DNA of 64,000 bases from contig CATLHE010000001.1 of assembly GCA_949948895.1 (NCBI GenBank), positions 394,776-458,775 of the forward strand, given 5' to 3'. The number at the start of each line of letters is the position of its first letter. The first letter of the stretch is position 1. Position numbers and translations under genes: made by a program. Source of the DNA: an uncultured Christensenella sp. (GTDB taxonomy: Bacteria > Bacillota > Clostridia > Christensenellales > Pumilibacteraceae). The notes beneath the pieces were generated by a model. That model saw nothing but the letters and a program-made list of their open reading frames with translations, was not told the origin of the DNA and made no database searches. Below are positions 29,180 to 37,595 of the stretch, one piece after another.

Positions 29180-30411
29180 CGTTTATTTAAAACCTCTCTT
29201 TCGTACTGTTTGATTTCCGTCAGATAATCGCTTTTTAAGCCTTGACGCTTTAAGTACTCGTTCCATACCGCGCCGAGCGGCAGGTCTTTTATCGCTTCCT
29301 GTTTTACCATGAGCTCGGTAAACGCCGAATCGTCTTGCAATTTTTTAAGCTCGGCGTGCGGCAAAAGAAGAGCGTACAGCAAAGCCTTTTGCACGGCGCG
29401 CTGACCGGTGACCCAAGCAGATAATCTATTTATGCTCGCGTCGAAATAATCGAGCGCTATCTTGACCTTTTCCGTCGCGTCGTTTCGCACTATCTCTTTT
29501 GCTATCTCTTTGAGTTCGTCTTCGAACAGCACGACGTGATCGCTGTCCCACCTGACGCCGCGCGTCACGTGAAGAGCTACCGTATCGTAAAACGCGAGCA
29601 ACGCGGGAATCTTGTCGCTTACGTATTCGAGCGGATGGTAATGCCCGTTGTCGAGCAGACAGCAAATACCGTTGAGCGCGGCATAGTTTTGATAAAACTC
29701 GTTACTGCCTACGGTGTAGCTCTCGACGCCTATGCCGAACACCTTGCTCTCCACCGCTATCTTGACTTTGTTCTTGTCGTACTTAACGGACAGTATCTCG
29801 TCGAGCGATTCTTTGAGCCTGAGTCGCGGCGTAAAGCGGTCTGCAGGCACGTCTTTGAATCCGTCGGGGATCCAGATATTCATGACTGTGGGCGTGCCGA
29901 ACTCTTCGGCGAAATACTCGGATATTTTTATGCACGCCTTGCAATGGTCTATCCAAAATTTGCGTATCTTTCTATCGGGCGACGACAGCGTGAGCCCGTC
30001 TTTTACATTTTTGTGACTGAACATCGTCGGGTTGAAATCGATACCGTCCATCTTCAAGCGCTTGGCAAATTCCACCCACGCTTTGAAATGCTTGAGCGAG
30101 TATGTATCTCTATCCGCTTTGTCGCCGTTTAATACCGCGTAGCTCGCGTGAAGGTTGAGCCGTTTTTTGCCCGGCATGAGCGAAAACGCTTTTTCTATAT
30201 CTGCGGTAAGCTCTTGAAAATTCCGCGCTCTCCCCGCATAGTTGCCGGTGGTCTGTATACCGCCGCTCAAAGAGCCGCCGCCGTCAAGGCCTATAACGTC
30301 GTCGCCCTGCCAGCAGTGCACGCTTACGGGTATTTCCATGAGCGCGGCTATTGCCCTTTCAGTGTCCACGCACATCTCGGCGTATGCTTTTTTTGCAAGT
30401 TCGTACATCAT
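29176..30411 (-). CDS. rhaA: L-rhamnose isomerase
   Basis: VSVHCWQGDDVIGLDGGGSLSGGIQTTGNYAGRA; ATGA overlap with rhaB stop supports start at 30411. Confidence 0.93.
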   Translation of the reverse strand: MMYELAKKAYAEMCVDTERAIAALMEIPVSVHCWQGDDVIGLDGGGSLSGGIQTTGNYAGRARNFQELTADIEKAFSLMPGKKRLNLHASYAVLNGDKADRDTYSLKHFKAWVEFAKRLKMDGIDFNPTMFSHKNVKDGLTLSSPDRKIRKFWIDHCKACIKISEYFAEEFGTPTVMNIWIPDGFKDVPADRFTPRLRLKESLDEILSVKYDKNKVKIAVESKVFGIGVESYTVGSNEFYQNYAALNGICCLLDNGHYHPLEYVSDKIPALLAFYDTVALHVTRGVRWDSDHVVLFEDELKEIAKEIVRNDATEKVKIALDYFDASINRLSAWVTGQRAVQKALLYALLLPHAELKKLQDDSAFTELMVKQEAIKDLPLGAVWNEYLKRQGLKSDYLTEIKQYEREVLNKR

Positions 30412-31712
30412 TCCGTCCCCGATTGTATTTTGATATTTCCTATAGCGGTCGCCTCTATCGGCAACGCTATTACTTTTACTCCGCACGCTTGTTCCGTCAG
30501 CGCGTTGAGGTAATCGTTTTTTGCGCCTCCGCCCACTATGTACAGCGATCCGTACTTGACGCCCGTATTGTCGCTCAGTTCGTCGAGCGCGTCGCAGTAG
30601 CTTTTAGCGAGCGACAGATACGCGCTGTTAAAGTACCCGTATGCGTCTCGCGGTCTGCGCTCGAGCGCACTGTCAAACGCGTCTTTCATGGAAGCGGGCG
30701 CGCGGAAAATATCCGCGTTTACGTCCACCGTCTCTTTAAACCCGCTCGCTCTCGCGCCCTTTACTATCTCGCTCCACGGCGCGTCTTTACACAGCTCGTC
30801 GCGCAGGCGGTTTACCACCCACATGCCCATGATATTTTTTTGATAGCGCACGTATCCCACGCCGCCCTCGTTTGAGTAGTTGGCGCGCATGCTCTTTTCG
30901 TCGGTAAGCGCCGACGGGAGTTTAACGCCCAACAGCGACCATGTGCCGCTCGATATATACGGCGCGTTGCCGTCGAACGGTATGCCCTCGACCGCGCTCG
31001 CCGTATCGTGGCTTGCCGCAAGCACTACGCGGGTATTGCCGCCGACTCGCGCCGCTATCTCGGGTCTAAGCATGCCGACCGCCGTTTTCGCACGGTCTAT
31101 CTTACCGAACAGCTTTTTGGGAAGCCCGAGCGCGGAAATGAGCTCGCCGTCGTACTCGCCCGTCGTCGCGTCGACAAGCCCCGTAGTCGTCGCGTTGGTA
31201 TACTCGTGTCTTTTTATTCCCGTAAGTTTATATGTAAGATATTCGGGTATCATTAAAAAGTCGGTTGCTTTATCGAGCCTGCCTTTATTATTATCGTCAA
31301 ACAGCTGATACACCGTATTAAACGGCTGAAACTGTATACCCGTTCTTGCATACAGCGCCGAAAAAGGCAGTATTTCATGCACGCGCTTTACCGCTTGTTC
31401 CGTGCGTTCCGCGCGGTATGATATACAATCGCCCGACCGCTCGTCGCCGTTTAAAAGCACGTAATCCACGCCCCAAGTATCTATGGCGAGCGACGCTATA
31501 TGCGGATATTTTTCAAACGCCGCTTTTATCCCGATGACTACGCTTTCAAAAAGCTTATCGATATCCCAACACAAAAGCCCGCCGCGGCGCGTAACGCCGT
31601 TAGCAAAACGGTACACCTCGTCGGTCTCTATTTTCCCACCGTCGCCGCGGTACCCTATTATATGGCGACCGCTCGACGCGCCTATGTCTACGGCAAGATA
31701 ATATTGCTTCAT
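30408..31712 (-). CDS. rhaB: Rhamnulokinase (FGGY family)
   Basis: YLAVDIGASSGRHI, IDTWGVDYVLL, SSGTWSLLGV, YIVGGGAKNDYLN; start at MKQYYLAVD. Confidence 0.92.
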   Translation of the reverse strand: MKQYYLAVDIGASSGRHIIGYRGDGGKIETDEVYRFANGVTRRGGLLCWDIDKLFESVVIGIKAAFEKYPHIASLAIDTWGVDYVLLNGDERSGDCISYRAERTEQAVKRVHEILPFSALYARTGIQFQPFNTVYQLFDDNNKGRLDKATDFLMIPEYLTYKLTGIKRHEYTNATTTGLVDATTGEYDGELISALGLPKKLFGKIDRAKTAVGMLRPEIAARVGGNTRVVLAASHDTASAVEGIPFDGNAPYISSGTWSLLGVKLPSALTDEKSMRANYSNEGGVGYVRYQKNIMGMWVVNRLRDELCKDAPWSEIVKGARASGFKETVDVNADIFRAPASMKDAFDSALERRPRDAYGYFNSAYLSLAKSYCDALDELSDNTGVKYGSLYIVGGGAKNDYLNALTEQACGVKVIALPIEATAIGNIKIQSGTE

Positions 31713-31723
31713 GATACCGTTTA

Positions 31724-31752
31724 ATATTATCACATAAGCTTTGCGTTTTCAA
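31724..31752 (-). promoter_or_regulatory. Predicted rhaB promoter with overlapping dyads
   Basis: Minus strand TTGAAA-17 nt-TAATAT. Perfect 10-bp inverted repeat AAGCTTTGCG (31736-31745) / CGCAAAGCTT (31790-31799), and inner AATGCG-TAACG-CGCATT (31751-31767). Confidence 0.65.
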
Positions 31753-31829
31753 TGCGTAACGCGCATTTTGACTAATATTTGAACGATTGCGCAAAGCTTC
31801 GGTCGTGAAACGTCCACTGTCATCCGCGC

Positions 31830-31858
31830 TTGACAAAACGCGAATTTTGCTGTAAAAT
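31830..31858 (+). promoter_or_regulatory. Predicted promoter of deoR-type gene
   Basis: TTGACA-17 nt-TAAAAT. Confidence 0.72.
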
Positions 31859-31872
31859 GAGGGTCAAATAAA

Positions 31873-32679
31873 ATGTTTCGGAAAAAGCCCATGTTTGTAA
31901 ACGAACGCGCAAACCAAATAATCGAATACTTAAAGATCCACAAGAAAGCCACGATCGGCGAACTTGCCGCCGCGCTTTTTGCGAGCGAGTCGACCATACG
32001 CCGCGATCTTACCGAAATGCAGGAATCGGGATTGGTAGCCCGCTATCACGGCGGAGCTATACTGCTCGACGGCGTGGGCGAAGTCTCTTTGTTTGTGCGC
32101 GCCGAAAAAGACGCGGAGGAAAAGGACGAGTGCGCCAATATCGCCATAAATCATTTTTCGTCCATGTTCATGAACGCGAAAACGGTGTTCATAGACAACT
32201 CGTCCACCTGCCTCGTGCTCGCCAAAAAACTAGATTTTACAAATAAAACGGTAATCACGAACGGACTTCAGATAGCTTTACAGCTCTCGCAAAAGCCGGA
32301 CATACAGTTGATAATGCCGGGCGGTCATGTACACTTAAGCACCAGCGCGATCACGGGCTCGCTCGCTACGAGAACGCTGAGCGACTTCGGTATCGATCTC
32401 ATGCTCTCGTCGTGCGCGGGGCTTAACGCTACGGGCGCGTATGAGCTGTCGCTCGAAACGGCGCAACTCAAGCAAGTTGCGGCAAACCAAAGCAAGCACC
32501 GCGTATTGCTTGCGACTACAAACAAGCTTCTCACCGACGCGTCGTACCGCGTGAACGCGCTCGACGCATACGACTTTATATTTACCACCGCCGATGACGC
32601 GCTTGTCAAAACTCTCGCGACGAGCGGCGCAAATATCATCAACAATAAGCTAAATAGCGTACCCCCCCCCCATGGCTAA
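31873..32679 (+). CDS. DeoR-family transcriptional regulator (probable rhamnose operon regulator)
   Basis: NERANQIIEYLKIHKKATIGELAAALFASESTIRRDLTEMQESGLVARYHGGAIL; DeoR C-terminal FIDNSSTCLVLAKKL, VMPGG. Confidence 0.88.
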   Translation: MFRKKPMFVNERANQIIEYLKIHKKATIGELAAALFASESTIRRDLTEMQESGLVARYHGGAILLDGVGEVSLFVRAEKDAEEKDECANIAINHFSSMFMNAKTVFIDNSSTCLVLAKKLDFTNKTVITNGLQIALQLSQKPDIQLIMPGGHVHLSTSAITGSLATRTLSDFGIDLMLSSCAGLNATGAYELSLETAQLKQVAANQSKHRVLLATTNKLLTDASYRVNALDAYDFIFTTADDALVKTLATSGANIINNKLNSVPPPHG

Positions 32680-32813
32680 ACTCGGCACACGCGAATAAAG
32701 CTCGCTTTAAGCCCATATCGCCACGGTGTCACATCCGATTTGGTTTTACAGTAAAAATGTCGGAGCAAGCAAGTATTTTTGCTCCTTGAATAAAATTCCC
32801 ATCAAAAAATCCG

Positions 32814-32845
32814 CGCTCCGTAACGCATCGGAATGCGGATTTTTT
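32814..32845. terminator. Intrinsic terminator, likely bidirectional
   Basis: AAAAAATCCGC ... GCGGATTTTTT between convergent genes. Confidence 0.85.
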
Positions 32846-32857
32846 GTTGTCTCAAAT

Positions 32858-35311
32858 TTACCAGCCCATGATTCTGTTGTGCCAATAGTCTGCGCCTGCT
32901 CTGAATGTTAGCCCGCCTATTACAACGAACATATCGCCGCCGCGGTCGTTATCCAGGTATTCGCGGTCGAGCCCCTGCGTCGAAAACTCGCACTGCGGAT
33001 CGCGATCGGGCACATAGGTAAAGCGGAACTCGTACATCGAGTACGTGCCGTCTGCGCGTTTCAAAAGGTACCAGCCTTGCGTTGTCGCCGCCGTTCCCCA
33101 ATCGCCGCCGCCGTCTATATTTGTAATAAACAGCTCGAGAGTATCGCTCGTGCCCGACTGATTGCCGAGGTCCATTTTGCTCGTATCCCAATTGACGTCG
33201 GGGATGGCGTATATCATGTATTCGGCTGTCTTTTGCTCATACTCGACCGTGACCGTCTTTACGCCCACAGTCGTCATATCGGGCTCGGACACGGTATACT
33301 CGCTCTCGTCGAGCGTCTTTTGTGCGCCGTTAGCATAGTGCGCCGTGACTACAAGTCCGCTGTATTCAAAAGTTCCGTTGACCAAATACTCGCGCTTTGC
33401 GGCGGAATGATCTACGGTTATCCTGTCGAGCCTTGCCGCGACTACTGTTATATCATACTCCGCCGTCTTGCCGCCGTACTTGACCGTGACCGTGTGAGTA
33501 CCGACCGTATCCATATCGTATCCGTCGAACGTGCAAGCCGAAGCGTCAACGACTTCGCTCGAGCCGTCCTCGAAGTTTACAGTGACTATTAATCCCGCGG
33601 CTGTAAACGCGTCGCCCGCTTCAAACTCTTTCTTTGCGGCGGAATCGTTGAGAGATATTCCCACGATTACGCCAATAGGTTCCGCTACCGTAATTGTGTA
33701 CGTTGCGCTCTTGCCGCCGTAAGACACGGTAACGGGATAGCCGCCTGCAACAGTCAGATCGTATCCCGAGAACGAGCAATCGGATAGCGATACGTTACTA
33801 CGCGTTCCGTTGTTCATTACCGCCGTCACAATAAGCCCCGCCGCGCTGAACTCGTCGCCTACGAGATAGGACGTCTTTACGTTGGAATAGTCAAGCTCGA
33901 TCGATGCGAGCGATACCGCCGTCACGTTTACGGTGTACGACGCGGTCTTACCTGCGTACGTCACGATTATCGTCTTTTCGCCCGCAACGTTTCCATTATA
34001 GCCCTCGAACGTCGCTTGAGTATGCGCATCGACAAGCTGTTCGGAAACGCCGCTCATGCGATGAAGCGTGACGACGATGCCCGTCGCGTCGAACCCGTCG
34101 CCTACGAAATACTCGGTCTTGGCTTCCGTAGCGTCGACCGTGATATAGTCGATCTCATCCCAACCGATAACAACGTAGTGCCACACATTATCGGCGACCG
34201 TAAACACCGCGCCGCCAATCGTTATTTGAAGCGCGCCGCCGGACACGATAGCCGCTTCTCCGACGCACTTAACAAAGGTGCTCGTATACCCGTCGGGCGA
34301 GTACGTATACATAAACTCGTCCATGACGGTAGACCCGTCGGCTTTTTTGTTGACCGTCCAACCGACCGTTTCGGCGGCTTCGGTATTGCTTCCGCCGCCC
34401 TTGATCTCCGTAACGTACAGTATAAGAGCCTCGCCGCTCTCATTTGCGTCGGTAAAAGTCATCACTTTGTTTTGTTCGTACTGCGACGGCGACTTGGGAA
34501 GCACGCACACATTGACTTCGTCGATAACGGTTTGACCGCCGTACTGCGCCGTGACCGTCACGCCCGTATTGCCAACCGTATCAAACGCCGCAGTATCCGC
34601 TTCGAACTCGGTCACGGGATGCGTTTCGCCGTTGTTCATTACCACCGTGACGGTCAGTCCCGTTTTATCGAAACTGCCGCCCACACCGTAAACAGTGCGA
34701 ACGCCTTTCAGCCCGAACTCCAAAGATTTAGGCGCGAGCGCGACTACGTTTACCTTATACGTCGCTACCGCTCCGCGGTATGCTACGGAAATGATCTTTT
34801 CGCCAAGCGTTTCGCTGTCGAAGCCCGTTATCTCGCACTCGGAGAGCTTTATCGGTTTTGACTCGCCGAAACTGAGTATCGGCGTTACGACAAGTCCCGT
34901 CGCGCTGAACTCGTCGCCTTGAACAAACTCCGTCTTGGCTTTTGACGCGTCGAGTATCAATTCCGTTACGTTGACTTCGACTACCGTTACGGTATAATGC
35001 GCGGAAGCGCCCATAAACTTTATCGTGACTTTTTTCTCGCCCGCTTTACTCATATCGGGCGCGGAAACTTCGTACTCGGCATGCGTTGCGATATATCGTT
35101 TGCCGTCTACTATTGCTATAACAGTCAAGCCGTCAGTAGTAAAGCTCTCGCCCACGCCGAACGTGGTTCTCACGTTTGCGGTATCCAATTCGAGCTTGAC
35201 GGACGACTCATCTTTTTTGCCGCACGCCGCCAAAGCAAACACCGCCGCTAACAGCGAAGCTATGACCGCCAAGATCAATACTATTCTTTTATTTAGCTTT
35301 TTCTCGTTCAT
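32858..35311 (-). CDS. Surface lipoprotein with seven bacterial Ig-like (group 3-type) repeats and two copies of an unidentified domain
   Basis: Lipobox LAAC; repeats of LDxSxAKTEYxVGDxFxxxGLxVTxxxxxG...YDxxxxGxxxVTVxYGGKTAxYxVxV; unidentified domain at aa ~291-384 and ~722-817. Confidence 0.8.
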   Translation of the reverse strand: MNEKKLNKRIVLILAVIASLLAAVFALAACGKKDESSVKLELDTANVRTTFGVGESFTTDGLTVIAIVDGKRYIATHAEYEVSAPDMSKAGEKKVTIKFMGASAHYTVTVVEVNVTELILDASKAKTEFVQGDEFSATGLVVTPILSFGESKPIKLSECEITGFDSETLGEKIISVAYRGAVATYKVNVVALAPKSLEFGLKGVRTVYGVGGSFDKTGLTVTVVMNNGETHPVTEFEADTAAFDTVGNTGVTVTAQYGGQTVIDEVNVCVLPKSPSQYEQNKVMTFTDANESGEALILYVTEIKGGGSNTEAAETVGWTVNKKADGSTVMDEFMYTYSPDGYTSTFVKCVGEAAIVSGGALQITIGGAVFTVADNVWHYVVIGWDEIDYITVDATEAKTEYFVGDGFDATGIVVTLHRMSGVSEQLVDAHTQATFEGYNGNVAGEKTIIVTYAGKTASYTVNVTAVSLASIELDYSNVKTSYLVGDEFSAAGLIVTAVMNNGTRSNVSLSDCSFSGYDLTVAGGYPVTVSYGGKSATYTITVAEPIGVIVGISLNDSAAKKEFEAGDAFTAAGLIVTVNFEDGSSEVVDASACTFDGYDMDTVGTHTVTVKYGGKTAEYDITVVAARLDRITVDHSAAKREYLVNGTFEYSGLVVTAHYANGAQKTLDESEYTVSEPDMTTVGVKTVTVEYEQKTAEYMIYAIPDVNWDTSKMDLGNQSGTSDTLELFITNIDGGGDWGTAATTQGWYLLKRADGTYSMYEFRFTYVPDRDPQCEFSTQGLDREYLDNDRGGDMFVVIGGLTFRAGADYWHNRIMGW

Positions 35312-35339
35312 TTCGACCCCGCATCAAATAGTCGTTTCT

Positions 35340-36050
35340 CTAATACGTACCGTACCGAGATAAATAATCGAGTAGACTCGGATAAAAAATATCGTCGTCC
35401 AACTGCTTCTGCGCGTTCTCGGACTTATCGACTACAACAGTTCTCGCGCACACATACTCGTCGTACAAGTAACCGTTGAGCCCCGACAAATACGAATAGT
35501 CGAGAACGAGATCGTCGCTGTCGTGCATGGCAAGCCCATACACGCCCGCGCCCGTGACCCTATACGATCTTACGGCTTGCGTTCCGTCGGTAGGATCGGA
35601 AAGCGTCACGGAATACAGATCGGTCGAGAGCTGGTCGTATGTATAACTGCCCTTGACGTCCACAGCTATCTGAGCAAACCTTCCGCCCCACTCGCCGGGG
35701 TTGCCCAATACAACTGTATATTCGTATTCGTAAGTAAAATCGCGTTTGAGTTTGAGACGCTGATCCATATTGTACGAAATACGGTGACCTTCCATATTCG
35801 AATTTATCGGGTACTCTGTGCTGAGCATGTGCATGCGATCGGTCTTGCTTACGTTGCCCGCGTCATGAGTTATCCTGAGCGCGTCCGCTTCGGAAGCGCC
35901 CAAGGTTTCCTGATATGTGAACGTACCTATGAGCTCGCTCTTTTCTGTCGGCTTGGATTTACCTCCGCCGTCGGAACTGCCGCACGCCGCAAGCCCGCAA
36001 AGCGACAGCGCGGCGATAGCGGCAAACATAATCTTCGTTGTTTTTTTCAC
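35340..36050 (-). CDS. Lipoprotein, paralogous to N-terminal part of the 43507..46587 protein (cassette A)
   Basis: Lipobox LAAC; shared SELIG.F, QRL.LKRD.TYEY, .SVTLSDP..G segments. Confidence 0.7.
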   Translation of the reverse strand: MKKTTKIMFAAIAALSLCGLAACGSSDGGGKSKPTEKSELIGTFTYQETLGASEADALRITHDAGNVSKTDRMHMLSTEYPINSNMEGHRISYNMDQRLKLKRDFTYEYEYTVVLGNPGEWGGRFAQIAVDVKGSYTYDQLSTDLYSVTLSDPTDGTQAVRSYRVTGAGVYGLAMHDSDDLVLDYSYLSGLNGYLYDEYVCARTVVVDKSENAQKQLDDDIFYPSLLDYLSRYGTY

Positions 36051-36060
36051 GGTTATCTCC

Positions 36061-37152
36061 TTACTGTAATGCGAGTATCGCGCCCGTCCATGCGGAGTGC
36101 GGTGCCGAAAAGCCGTGACCGTCTATTGTTACCTGCAAGTCGTCGCCTACCTGCTTTTCATCTATACCGTTTGCAAACGTCGCATTCGATACAAAATGGC
36201 TTACGTAACCGTCTATGTAATAAGCAAAGTCGTACACGCGCGTCACGCCCTCGGCGTCGGTATAAACGTATTTGCCGCGCGCGTTTGACGCTCCGCTCTC
36301 ACCGTCCGAGCCGTCCGTCTCGGGCTTTGTAACCAAAAGCGTGAGAGACTCTTTTCCGTCCTCGTCGATATTGGTAAACTCGATGGCGCGCGACGGAGAG
36401 TCGAGTACGATCAATTCATCTTCCACCGCGGTATACGCAAACGCCGTAGACACATTGCCACAACGCACCGTCACGTTGCTCACGCCTTTTACGGAAGACT
36501 CGGAAAGCCAAACCGAATAATTGCTCGGCGACGCGACTACCGTAGTCGTCCACTCGGGATGTTCGTCCTGCATGGTAAGCTGTTTGGGCGTGCCGCTGAG
36601 CTCAGCCCACATGACAAAGCCCTCGAGCTCCACGCGCCCGTCTTCGCCAACGTTTATCGCGGACGGAAGACTCCGCACGTCGATATGCTTTACCCCGAAC
36701 ACGGTAACGGGATAATATCCCTCGTAAGTGGTGTTGCCGTCTTCGTAATACACTCGCGCAGCTTTGACGCCAGCCGTACTCGTATCGACGTCGAGCTTGC
36801 AATCCTCGCGTATTTTGCCGTCTATCACGAGCGCGAAGCCGATTGGATCGGGCGTTTCGCCCACCACATACTCGACGCGCGCATCTTCCGTCACCAAAGC
36901 CGACGCTTTCTTGACCACTATTTCCGCAACGGCATTGCCGCGCGACGCCCAAGAAAGAAGCACCGAAAACGTAACGACCGTCGCTATCGTGGTACAGCCG
37001 TAAATAAGGTATTTCCACTTATTGCGCCCGAAATGTATCTTTTCGCCGAGCTTGATAAAAAACGATTTTAACTTCCCGCCGAGCTTGACGAAAAACGCGC
37101 ATAGCTTATCTTTAAACGCGGAAAGCTTTTGCTTCATGCTTGCCTTGCTCAT
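36061..37152 (-). CDS. Single-TM protein with Ig-like ectodomain and unidentified C-terminal domain (cassette A)
   Basis: Basic N-terminus, TM YLIYGCTTIATVVTFSVLLSW, VEYVVGETPDPIGF Ig-like segment; paralogous to 46595..48202. Confidence 0.7.
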   Translation of the reverse strand: MSKASMKQKLSAFKDKLCAFFVKLGGKLKSFFIKLGEKIHFGRNKWKYLIYGCTTIATVVTFSVLLSWASRGNAVAEIVVKKASALVTEDARVEYVVGETPDPIGFALVIDGKIREDCKLDVDTSTAGVKAARVYYEDGNTTYEGYYPVTVFGVKHIDVRSLPSAINVGEDGRVELEGFVMWAELSGTPKQLTMQDEHPEWTTTVVASPSNYSVWLSESSVKGVSNVTVRCGNVSTAFAYTAVEDELIVLDSPSRAIEFTNIDEDGKESLTLLVTKPETDGSDGESGASNARGKYVYTDAEGVTRVYDFAYYIDGYVSHFVSNATFANGIDEKQVGDDLQVTIDGHGFSAPHSAWTGAILALQ

Positions 37153-37595
37153 GCGTTATCCTCCCTCTTACTCGTCGAGAAAAACGCGCCGACTACAACG
37201 CAAACAATGGCGACGACGTACACAGCTATGCCCGCGATACTGCGTGGAACGCCTATCGCGTTTGCTTCCACGTCGCCCATATTGTGAACGGTAAAATAAA
37301 TACCTATCGGAGACAGACAGGGCGTAAAAAACTTGACCGCCGCTATCACGAGTGCAAATATAGCTATTATGTACAAAGCGTCGACAAACATCGGACGGTT
37401 GCCCATAAACAGCGAGTTGATCAAAATACAGCATATCGACCATATAGCTATTATCATAAGCGCCACAACCCATTTATCGGAAACAAAGTGAAACGCGTCG
37501 AAAGTAACAGCATACATGATGAATGCGACTATAGTCAGCAACAGCGCGGCGGCAAGTATGTAAAATCCCGCTCTCGGAGCTTTAATCTTTATCAT
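37149..37595 (-). CDS. Four-TM membrane protein (cassette A)
   Basis: Four hydrophobic segments; similar to 48199..49173 (IVAF..Y, IF.MGN+P-type loop, PC...IG). Overlaps both neighbours. Confidence 0.68.
   Translation of the reverse strand: MIKIKAPRAGFYILAAALLLTIVAFIMYAVTFDAFHFVSDKWVVALMIIAIWSICCILINSLFMGNRPMFVDALYIIAIFALVIAAVKFFTPCLSPIGIYFTVHNMGDVEANAIGVPRSIAGIAVYVVAIVCVVVGAFFSTSKREDNA

Noticed and set aside
31724-31760. Canonical cre (CcpA) site
   Set aside because: TGAAAACGCAAAGC matches only the 5' half of the cre consensus; the 3' half deviates.
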